DNA from: Distichodus sexfasciatus
Taxonomy: Eukaryota; Chordata; Actinopteri; Characiformes; Distichodontidae
Assembly (NCBI GenBank): GCA_032718565.1
Contig: JAVGVS010000044.1
Location: 2,568,165-2,632,164, forward strand
Reading direction: 5' to 3'
Length of the DNA: 64,000 bases
Shown here: positions 55,591-64,000 of the stretch, in pieces
How positions within the stretch are numbered: position 1 is the first letter of the stretch
How the letters are laid out: each line of letters begins with the position of its first letter
The notes under the pieces: model-generated
Told to the model about the DNA's origin: nothing
The model's database searches: none
Seen by the model: only the letters and a program-made list of their open reading frames with translations
Translations under genes and position numbers: made by a program

Positions 55591-57026
55591 GTAACAAAGC
55601 AATGATTGTCTACCTTTACTGTCATTATTATTAATATCCTTTCAATTGAATATCAAAATAACATTAATAATCATGGCAGTAGGCTAAATGTCGCATTGAG
55701 AAAAACGCGTATAGAGCACTTTTTCAATGAATTGCCAAATTAACGAACTGTTTTTACGAAGCGGTAAAATGTTCCACCAGAGGAAGAGGATATCATTAAA
55801 TCTTAGGGTGCTGTGTTTGAGTAAAAACGTGTAAGTAAATGCAAGTGTCTGTGCGTGTGTAAGTAAATTAGTGAGCTAGTCTAAGTGAAAGGATCTAAGT
55901 GAGCAAGTGTAAGTTTACAAGTGAGGAAGTTTAACTGCGTGTGAGCAGTTCTAAGAGTGTAAATGAACAGGTGTGTGTATGTGTGAGAATGACGGATTTA
56001 TGTAAAGGAGTCGTTTGATTGAATTCAGTTTCCTTGAATCTCATACAATTGTCCGTATGAGAAGCAAAATTAGGTATGAAATATAACTCTTAGTATTTCT
56101 TTAATGTGTTCCAGAAATATTAAAACCCACACTTGATTGAAAAGATGGTTTTTGACTAAATGTGCATCATCATAAATGAGCAATTCTCTGTAATGACAGT
56201 TTGAGCTTTACTTTTTTATTGGGGTCCATTCTCTTTTCACAATATTCCCATGGTCACATGCCAGCTTTCACAAGCCCTTGTTTACTAGTGTTTTTATTTG
56301 TAAATATATTAGAAAAAATCGTAAGGTGACCTTTTTAATTTTTAGTGCATGAACTACAGTTTCGACCAAGGGAGCATGACACTTATTAGATCAGCTGAGT
56401 GCAAACTAGGGATTTAGTCTATTACATACCCAGGAACTGATGTGAGGAATTTGCACGGGTCAGGTTAAAATTATCTTATAATACTGATCCGGAACCAGGA
56501 GTATTAAAAACAGAAGTGCTACACTGGGATTAAATTCCATTCTGTGAACAATGGTGTTAAACAGTAAAGTCTAGAAGTCTAATCTGGGTCAAGTCTTCCA
56601 TATGCATCAGATGTTGGTCATTTCAGCGTGCATCAATGCGTGCAGCATTTGAGTGCATCAATGAAACACTGCAAACGACTTACGACCATCTCAAAGCTAC
56701 AAAAAGAAAATCTAATTTCTTACAGACATAACACTCCCATTGTTAGAGGCTTCACATAATTTACTTTTCATCTTGATGCCAAGTATTAAATGTCCTTGTG
56801 TAAAATGTAATTTGTGTCTGTAAAGCCTGGCTCAAACTGTAAGGTTTCAGGTGTCATTTCTAGCTGCACATCTCATTTTCTATTAATTTTCAGCTTAATT
56901 GGCCATCATGAGCCTTTCATTGTGATTGAAATTCTTGCCACAACTGAGGCCCAAAAAGCATAATTTAAACCTTTTGGAAAGCCGAAGTTCCATATCATCA
57001 AAGTGCGAATGTCACAACTGTGGAAT

Positions 57027-57307
<281 letters not shown>

Positions 57308-57575
57308 TGTTTGTCCCCCTATAATTTAAACAGTGTACAGTATGAGCCTGGCTTAACTAAAACTGTGCAAGTTTTGCCTTGTACTGCAGTTCAGCATTAG
57401 TGGAGCCATTATTAGTGTCCATTATTAGTGTGTGAAACTTTCCTTTCTCTCGGCAGCTGTTCCAACCCTACTGGACGTGTCCCCTGCATGGCATGAAAAG
57501 GTGAGTCGGGTTAGTGCAGAGAATTTAGCATTCATGAAGGAGTGGGGTGAGAGCGAGAGAAGGGCATATTGTGGT

Positions 57576-57814
57576 CTAGGGGACTGGAGCGGTGTGGCTC
57601 TGTTGGTCAGTATGGGGTTCTGCTGACTGCCCTGAGATTTGGGAATGTGTGTGGTAAAGCTCCTGTACAGTGCTCAGAGTCTCGCTCATGTCTTCTGGGT
57701 AGCGGGTCTGCAGCTCCTCGTTGGCAATGTAGTGCGTGTCGGCAAATTCAGCAAAGTAGCGAGCCGACCTCGAGAATGGGCGTTTCTAATAAGTCAGGAT
57801 GAGGCTCAGGTTCT
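57576..57814 (-). other. fbxo21: FBXO21 last exon, frameshifted
   Basis: After the acceptor CTCTGCAG the family block PEPHPDLLETPILEV is read in one frame and RYFAEFADTHYIANEELQTR in another, with an extra base between GTCGGC and CGCTAC. As written the acceptor-proximal frame stops within 30 bases, and the frame change restores the family reading through to TAG. Confidence 0.7.
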
Positions 57815-59756
57815 CTGCAGAGGGACACAGAAAAATGGTAACATGCAACACTGCATTTGAACTAACCTGATGTATCTAGTGCTTAAGTTGCATTTCTAAA
57901 ACCCCTTAACTGGCTGTTCTCTGCAGATTAAAGTTGACTTCGTATGTAAGCCTGATTTAAATGACTACTGGAGCTAATTAGCATGTTAAGAGTGCTGGCT
58001 CAGGAAATGCCAAATCTCTGTGGACCAGGAGAATGTAAGAAACGCTGATTTGAAATAGGGCAAAAATTACTTGTACTAGTTAACAAGTAATGCTTAGAAG
58101 CCCAAATTATCACAGTCCAAAAATAACTAATGTTCCATTATTGGCCATGCAACAATTGCAATCTAGGATCGGGTGGGCGTAATGGTAGGGTGTTAAGCCC
58201 CATGATCAGAGGGTGTAGGTTGAATCCAGGACGATAAAGAGTTGCCTTGAGGTACTCATGAGCAAGAGTACCGTCCCAAAGCACTGCTGCCTGGGCGCTG
58301 CCCTTGTATGCTTGCCCACTGCTCCTTCACAGGATGGGTCAAATTCAGAGGTCACATTTGGTTGTGGTGCACTGTGTGCATGCTGTGTTCACAAATAATC
58401 CCTCACAGTTTCCACGTGTGAGGACTCAAGCAGGAGACCAAATTTACACAGACTGTCCATTAAAGGTATCAATATGGTTATGCATGCTTTTGGAGTAAAA
58501 GAGAAAAGGTTAGCCAACTTTTGAGCTCAGTGCCTTTTCCCTTTTGACTCTTGAACCTTTCAAAAGTGTGATCTTTGGTACAAAATATTTTTTATTGTAA
58601 AGTGTTCCAAATTTTAATTAAGTACCTGTAGTTTAGTACCCAACAGAGCAGTTGGTAGCATAACGGTTAGGGCATTGGCCCTGTGATCGGAATGTCGCTG
58701 GTTAGAAACCTGGCCGGTAAAGGAACAAGTGAGGTACTAATGAGCAAGGAACCGTTCTCAAAGCACACTCCTAGTCACTGCAGATGTCATCTGCTTCTTC
58801 TGCTGAGGTCAAATGAAGAAGGTCACATTTTTGTTGTACTGAGCTGTGGTGTGTTACTTAATGAAAATAATCACTCACTTTCACTTTTTTGTTATCCTGT
58901 TGTGGCAGCAAGCTTACTAAACAGGAGCCAAAAAAACTGGCTGTCTCCCTCACTTTTTTTACAAAACTTCTTTCTCCTTTCTCCTATAAGTATCTTCCAA
59001 AGTCTCTTTGTTTTCCTCGCTTCCCTCTTCCCCCCCATTTTTCTAATGGTCACAGCGCTGTCCCAGTGGATGTTAGCTGTGCTGGGTGGAGGCCAGAACA
59101 TTGTGAAGCCAGACACCGCGCTCCTATTAGACATTAATGTAAGTTGTTTAGCTTGTGCAGCGTAACGGCAGGTGCCATCCTGCACCAGAACGTTGTAGAA
59201 CGGCTGGTTGGCACCGCTGGACAGCTGATGGACCCTCATGGTAGTGATCCACTCCTGGCTCATTGTGCATTTAGGGTCCCATCCGCCATCTTTAGTTATA
59301 ACCTGACCTGCAGCAGGGATGGGAAATAATAATCACGTGTAAAAATGATCACCTCATTAGCCACATTGTAGCTCCACTTTCTTGACTCATCAGTACAGCA
59401 CAGTTGGGTCTGTCCTCCTCTAGACCTTTATTAGACCTCCACTAGCTTTTGACCGTCTTACCTGGATATTTACGGTTTGACTGACCCTCTCAACCTAGCA
59501 GTGATAATGACTTGTATAAAAACATTTCCCAGATTTTGTAATCTGGGAATATAGCTACAAGGTACAGTGAGAAGTGGTTATGTTTGGTCCAACTTTGAAC
59601 CAATAAATTAATACTGATATTTTTACAAACTAATGCCTTCGCGTCCCTGACAGACAACTCTACCCAGCTGGATTTGGCAAGGTGGTTTTGCATAGAAACA
59701 CCCTCCGGAGGTAGGGGAGAAAAACTGTTTTTCAGGGAAGAGATCCCCAGAAAGAG

Positions 59757-59813
<57 letters not shown>

Positions 59814-62800
59814 CTTCCCCTATAACCAACAGTATTTAAAAACATTTAATTTGCTTCCTACTAAACACAAAAATGATAGCCTCAAAAACACACCTCTTAT
59901 GTTTCATGACGAGTCCCACAGAGTACTGCACTTGTCTGTGCTCTTGGGCGCTGCGTCTCTTCACCTCTGGTTCTATCGGGTGTCTCTTGTGCTGAATGTG
60001 CTCCAGTGTGTGCTGCACCAGGTAACCCACAGCGCCGTGCTGGGACGGGTCCAAAGCCTGGATGTGTTGCAGAATGTCCAGCACCTGAGTGAGAGATGAC
60101 TGGAATTACAACATTCCATGTCCACTTCTGGAATTCAGGCAGTAACTGTCACACTATCCTATGCGTACAATACACACATGGACAGTAACTTTAAAAAAAA
60201 AATGTGAAGGAGCAATCAGGAATTTTCCCACCACCAAATCATAGAACTCGTATGGCATTATACTCACACCTAGTGGTGTGCATCCATCTCAGTTCTGAAC
60301 AGTAAACAGTTTTAGAGCTTCTGCTGAGATGAATTGATGAGCATAGTCATCCATGGCTGGTCAACCTGCCCTGTGCAGAACAGAATTCAGATCCTATGAG
60401 CAAATCAGATGTTCATCTCAAATAATTTATTTAATCCCATTTCAATCGCTTACACTGAGAAAAATTACTGATTGCTCCTTTAAAGTTGACTGTATACATG
60501 GCAGTTCTATCTTTGGGGTTTTGTTTACAGAGCTCAACATGAAAAAAGACAATACACTCAGCACTCAGGCTGTAACGCTGCTAGAATTTGTGGTATTTCA
60601 AATATGATGTTCAAATATTTCCTCTGCTGAACATCTAATTATACTTTCTAGCCACAAAAGGATCCAAGAAACTAAGAAAAAGTCACAAATTACAAATTTG
60701 AGCCGCACTCATGTTGTGGCCTTGATAAAGGCTAAAAATTAGGCATGACCGAGCTGGCTGTTTCACCGTCTTTTACGAAAGTTATGAAACTGATTGATTT
60801 TTTTTTATCATTGTGAACACAACACAGCACACAGTGCACCACAACGAAATGTGACCTCTGCGCCTTGACCCATCCGTGAAGAGCAGTGGGCAGCTGACAT
60901 AGAGCAGTGGGGACGTTACTTTGCTCCGGTTATAGCCAATTCCTAAGCGGCAACCCTCAGATCGCAGGTGAATACGCTAATCATTATATACGTTCTGCGA
61001 TTCTGAGTCGACTTGATCACATTTGTCTGTATGCTCTAGTGAAATTCACAATTCAAACATTTGCAGATTGATTGTGTTAAAGCATCCATATTGCGCACAT
61101 ATTACATCCTATAGTTTTATTTCTTCACCATTGGATGATTTTAACTTGCAGCAAGCAATGATGAAATTTAGCAAGGCTACAACTTCTGTGTCTCATTGTT
61201 CAGAAAGTCACTTGCTTGATATGAAGATATTTATCTGGATGCAAATAAGCAATCAAGCAAGGTGAAAAGAGGACTGACTTTCTCAGGCCAGATGCCCAGG
61301 TGGAAGTAGAGCCGAGCCTGGAGAAGTAGGTACTGCACGTTATCAGGGTCGATGGTGAGGTAGAGATCCAGAGAGTCTCGTAGTAGCTGGTATGACTTCT
61401 CATTGCCTTCTCTGCGTGGGAGAAAAGACACCCACACAAATCAGATCTGATTATAATAAACAGCCATTACAATAAGAAAATACTCCAGAGGTTCAAACTC
61501 AGATTAAAAGGCCTGATGTCTTCAACAATATGCCTTGTCATCTCCACCCAGAAATGGATTTGTATTTAAAATGAAATACATGACACCTAACACCTATGAT
61601 GCTGAATTATCAGCTGTATCGTCAAATTAACACCCCAAGTGACACCTCAAATGTTACTTCATACCACGTCCAGATGGACACACAACTTATGAGTTTACAA
61701 AACAATGAGTATTTTAATGTCCTGGAAGGTTACTAAGATTTTTTTTAAATGTAGTGTTCAGGCTCTTTTCAGGAGAGCTCAATTGTAATATGCCACTTAA
61801 GCTAATGCAAACTTACTGTGAAGTGTACTGTTTCTTAACAAATTGACAAACAAGGTCAGAGGTTCTAAAACCTTTTCTGCTGTACGCCCTCTTTTGTAGA
61901 CTTTTCAAGCCCCCAACTCCAACACAAACATGTCTTTTGCTTTCCAAACTCCACTCAAATTTATTTTTAACGTAATTCCTATAAAACTTTAAATTCTTCT
62001 TGAACAAATAGTGACATGACCTTGGCAAATGACAGTGGAAATTTTAAAAGTAATGTGCATCTTGAATTTTTACAGTGTAGCATGAACTGCTTTCAACGTA
62101 TTTTCTTGCAATTACCTCCCTAGAAATGTTCCATGCCCTCCCTCTGTTGAAAACCACTGAACTAGCTGAGGTTTTGTGGATATGTGAGAGTTCAGACATG
62201 CTTCATATGAAGATGTTCCTTTCATACTTGGCCGATACAGTGAAATGTAAGCTTTAACCAAGCATCAATGAGTCAAATGCTGAATCTAAATTTCAAATTT
62301 GACATTAACAAATTCTGATATGTGATAACTTATTGTTTTTTTGATGTGCTTATAGCTAGGTGTTGTTGATATCGGTGATTGTGTCTCACCCTCTCTTACC
62401 CGATGTTGAAAGGTTTCCCTATGCGCAGCAACAGGTCTGTCAGTGCTGATAGGCGCTTTGTAGTAGTCTCTGTCACCTGCTTTCAATGGGGATCAGGTAC
62501 TGCGCACTCTTTAGCCGTCAGCTGCTTGCCTTTTCCAAATGCGTCGCTGTAAATGTAGTCGTAGATATCCTCACTTCTGCATGAAACAGATGACCCCTTC
62601 ATTCAATATAATAGCTCAATTCCAGTTGTTTTCTGCATTCTCTGTTTTCTTCATGCCTAAATATAATCCCTAACCTAGGGCTGGGTGATATGACCTAAAA
62701 TCATTATCCAAATTTATTGAATATTTGATTAATAAATACATAACCACAACACACAGTATGTTTTTAAGGGGACAATATGACCAATATACTAAAATTAAAA

Positions 62801-63309
62801 GTAATAACAGATTTTTAAAGCTATTAACAGAACTTTAAAAATAATCAAAATAACTATCATGGGCAAGATTGTGTGCTGAATCTCTGTTTTGTTTAATTGC
62901 CCAGCCCTATCCTAACCGGTGATCACTGAAGATTACATATTTCCATTACTAGAGCTTCCTACATTAAAAGCATACGATCTTAAAGCAGTATAATGACGTG
63001 AAAAAATAATTGAGTAGAGGCTATGTGTTTTTGCATGTCAGATAAAACTAATGAAGACAGAGTCCAGAAGAGCTCGCCTTGTCTGTCGCTGACACCACCG
63101 TAAGAGGAAATGGTTGGGGAAGTTAACAGGTTCCAGGCAGACGCCCAGCTTTCTAGCCAGAGTCATGTAGAGGACAGAGAGGCTGATGGGGATTCCTGTC
63201 CGCCGCAGTAGCACCTAAGCAAGGGACAAGACAAGAACAAATTTTAATTGCATTAAAGATCCTCCTAATATTTTTTACTCCCAGGTTATTTTCACACAAT
63301 ATATTAAAA

Positions 63310-63354
<45 letters not shown>

Positions 63355-64000
63355 ATATGTAAAATACATGTATATGACAATTCTCTCACAGCAAGGTCAA
63401 ATTGCATTCCCTAGATTCTTCTCAGAGCATAAAAACTTTTTTAATATTCAGTAACATATCCTGTCTGTGACGAACCAAAATTAAAGTTAGTGTTTTGTTT
63501 TGTTTTTTAACTATGCACTTGATGCCACACATTATAATAGATTTATTGTGACTACCTTGAAGGAATTCAAGCAGAAGTCCTGAATAAGTAGAGAGCTACA
63601 CGGTCACATACCTGGTGTATGTAGGAGTTGAGAGGATTGTAATAGTCACATTCATTGCCCTTAAACTGAAGCTGGTCATACAGGACCGCATTGAGGGCAC
63701 AGATGACTTGCCTCTGAAGTTCAAAGTCTTCTACAATTAAGCAGCCACCTACAAAACCATATTTAGGTAAACACACAGACAGGTCAGTGTTACAGTACAT
63801 ATGCCATATGCCACACAGCAAAAGCTTATGTTTAGCAAGAGAGAATCTTTTGCAACTTGCCTTGGCCTGTTCTCAAGCTTGGATGAGAGGCGTTTTTCAC
63901 TCGTAGGTACTTTTTCACCTTCTCTGTGATCTCATCCAGTTGGGCCGATATACTTTCGAACGTGACATCAGTCAGGGGGTTACAATACTGGTCGACCAAT
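57576..64000 (-). CDS. fbxo21: FBXO21, F-box SCF receptor, C-terminal part
   Basis: The gene runs off the right edge; its F-box N-terminus is not here. Exons from the edge: 63861-64000, 63612-63748, 63078-63214, 62400-62576 (damaged), 61279-61411, 59894-60084, 59152-59307 (damaged) and 57576-57814 (damaged; stop TAG 57576-57578). Conserved blocks include NECDYYNPLNSYIHQ, RRTGIPISLSVLYMTLA, YQLLRDSLDLYLTIDPDNVQ, LLQARLYFHLGIWPEK and VLDILQHIQALDPSQHGAV, the transglutaminase-like core of the family. Later blocks (HQPFYNVLVQDGTCRYAAQ-like) are the YccV-like domain. By family it is an SCF substrate receptor reported to act on EID1 and ASK1. The exon joining IWPEK directly to VLDIL lacks the seven-residue insert of the longer human isoform. 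GC donors close two exons. Confidence 0.92.
58168..58408 (+). repeat. tRNA-derived SINE, family A
   Basis: GGTGGGCGTAATGGTAGGG (A-box-like), GTAGGTTGAATCC (B-box-like), CTTGAGGTACTCATGAGCAA, GCCCACTGCTCCTTCACAGG and TTGTGGTGCACTGTGTGCAT, ending ACAAATAATCCCTCAC. The best-preserved copy of family A in this window. Lies in the last FBXO21 intron. Confidence 0.75.
58646..58885 (+). repeat. tRNA-derived SINE, family A
   Basis: CAGTTGGTAGCATAACGGTTAG, CGCTGGTTAGAAACC, GGTAAAGGAACAAGTGAGGT ACTAATGAGCAAGGAACCG and ATAATCACTCACTTTCAC. Only 240 bases from the previous copy, same orientation, in the last FBXO21 intron. Confidence 0.7.
59152..59307 (-). other. fbxo21: FBXO21 penultimate exon, damaged start and donor
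   Basis: WDPKCTMSQEWITTMRVHQL and PFYNVLVQDGTCRYAAQ are clear, but after the acceptor CTGCAG the reading RSGYN hits TAA before a shift restores GGWDPK. At the 3' border CACAAG is followed by CT, not GT, so the donor is missing or altered; the open frame then runs through intron. Matches the human exon ending YAAQ. Confidence 0.65.
59757..59809. repeat. (TA)n microsatellite
   Basis: About 25 TA units ending TATGTATC, inside FBXO21 and about 85 bases from the exon at 59894. Open frames with Tyr-Ile repeats cross it. Likely unstable in length and hard to sequence. Confidence 0.9.
60798..60990 (-). repeat. tRNA-derived SINE, family A (minus)
   Basis: ATCATTGTGAACACAACACA, GTGCACCACAACGAAATGTG, GACCCATCCGTGAAGAGCAG, and GATCGCAGGTGAATACGCTA at the head end, inverted relative to the 58168 copy. 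In an FBXO21 intron between the exons at 60084 and 61279. Confidence 0.65.
61857..62159. mobile_element. hAT-like MITE
   Basis: The ends CAGAGGTTCTAAAACC and (reversed) CAGTGGTTTTCAAC pair as inverted repeats; the flanks AACAAGGT and AACTAGCT match at 6 of 8 bases. 303 bp, with no gene. In the FBXO21 intron upstream of the exon at 61411. Confidence 0.6.
62400..62576 (-). other. fbxo21: FBXO21 exon with two indels
   Basis: SEDIYDYIYSDAFGKGKQLT is in frame from the acceptor, then an extra G (TGCGCAG where TGCCAG is expected) and a lost base near 62482-62487 break the reading; RLSALTDLLLRIGKPFNIG follows after repair, in phase with the exon at 61411. The donor GG|GTAAGAG is intact. Confidence 0.7.
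62676..62909. mobile_element. hAT-type MITE (TAGGGCTGGGTGAT)
   Basis: Terminal repeats TAGGGCTGGGTGAT and (reversed) TAGGGCTGGGCAAT, flanked by CCCTAACC and TCCTAACC (7 of 8 bases). 234 bp, the small relative of the 832-bp element at 11682. Related single ends are seen near 39660 and 43248. Confidence 0.8.
63317..63358. repeat. (TA)n microsatellite
   Basis: TA units with one break, in the FBXO21 intron between exons at 63214 and 63612. Nothing else is recognisable in that intron. Confidence 0.9.

Noticed and set aside
58683..59165. 160-codon plus-strand frame
   Set aside because: It starts in a SINE and continues antisense to the FBXO21 penultimate exon. No family match.

Overview
The window is nuclear DNA of a ray-finned (very probably teleost) fish. 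The evidence is GT-AG introns, coding exons diluted by long introns, AATAAA/ATTAAA poly(A) signals, microsatellites, and a fish-type repeat load: a Tc1 element with inverted/direct repeats, hAT and pogo-type MITEs, and tRNA-derived SINEs. There is no bacterial-type operon, CRISPR array or rRNA. I cannot name the species. Protein assignments come from remembered family sequences, not from a search.

Layout. (1) 3387-4378 (+): a three-exon secreted helical cytokine with a TATA box, assigned to the LIF/OSM (fish M17-like) group. (2) 6067-9132 (-): SPRING1 (C12orf49), five clean exons. (3) 9973-25766 (+): RNFT2, ten coding exons, sharing a head-to-head TATA-less promoter with SPRING1. (4) 28072-28353 (-): HRK, a BH3-only protein, with a spliced 3'UTR exon whose poly(A) signal lies about 40 bp from that of RNFT2. 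(5) 29698-47585 (+): FBXW8, eleven coding exons. (6) 49183-55496 (-): TESC, eight clean exons. (7) 57576-64000 (-): the C-terminal part of FBXO21, running off the right edge. The order SPRING1-RNFT2-HRK-FBXW8-TESC-FBXO21 is that of human 12q24.22, so this is a conserved vertebrate gene block and not an operon or functional cluster. The proteins act in SREBP control (SPRING1), ER ubiquitination (RNFT2), apoptosis (HRK), SCF/CUL7 ubiquitination (FBXW8, FBXO21) and Na+/H+ exchange (TESC).

Two things stand out. First, the cytokine sits beside SPRING1, where human 12q24 has no such gene; human LIF/OSM are on 22q12, and 12q24 and 22q are linked in other vertebrates. Second, RNFT2 exon 6, FBXW8 exons 3, 4, 5 and 7, and three FBXO21 exons carry clusters of 1-2 base indels and lost splice signals, while their sister exons and all of SPRING1, TESC and the cytokine are clean. 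Local consensus error is the leading explanation, with pseudogenisation as the alternative. Three introns (two in FBXO21, one in FBXW8) appear to use GC donors.

The introns hold most of the repeats: two hAT MITEs with perfect 8-bp target duplications, a pogo-type element that keeps a transposase tail with a PCNA-binding-like motif, a palindromic MITE family, a tandem duplication in RNFT2 intron 6, and a full-length but broken Tc1 element in FBXW8.
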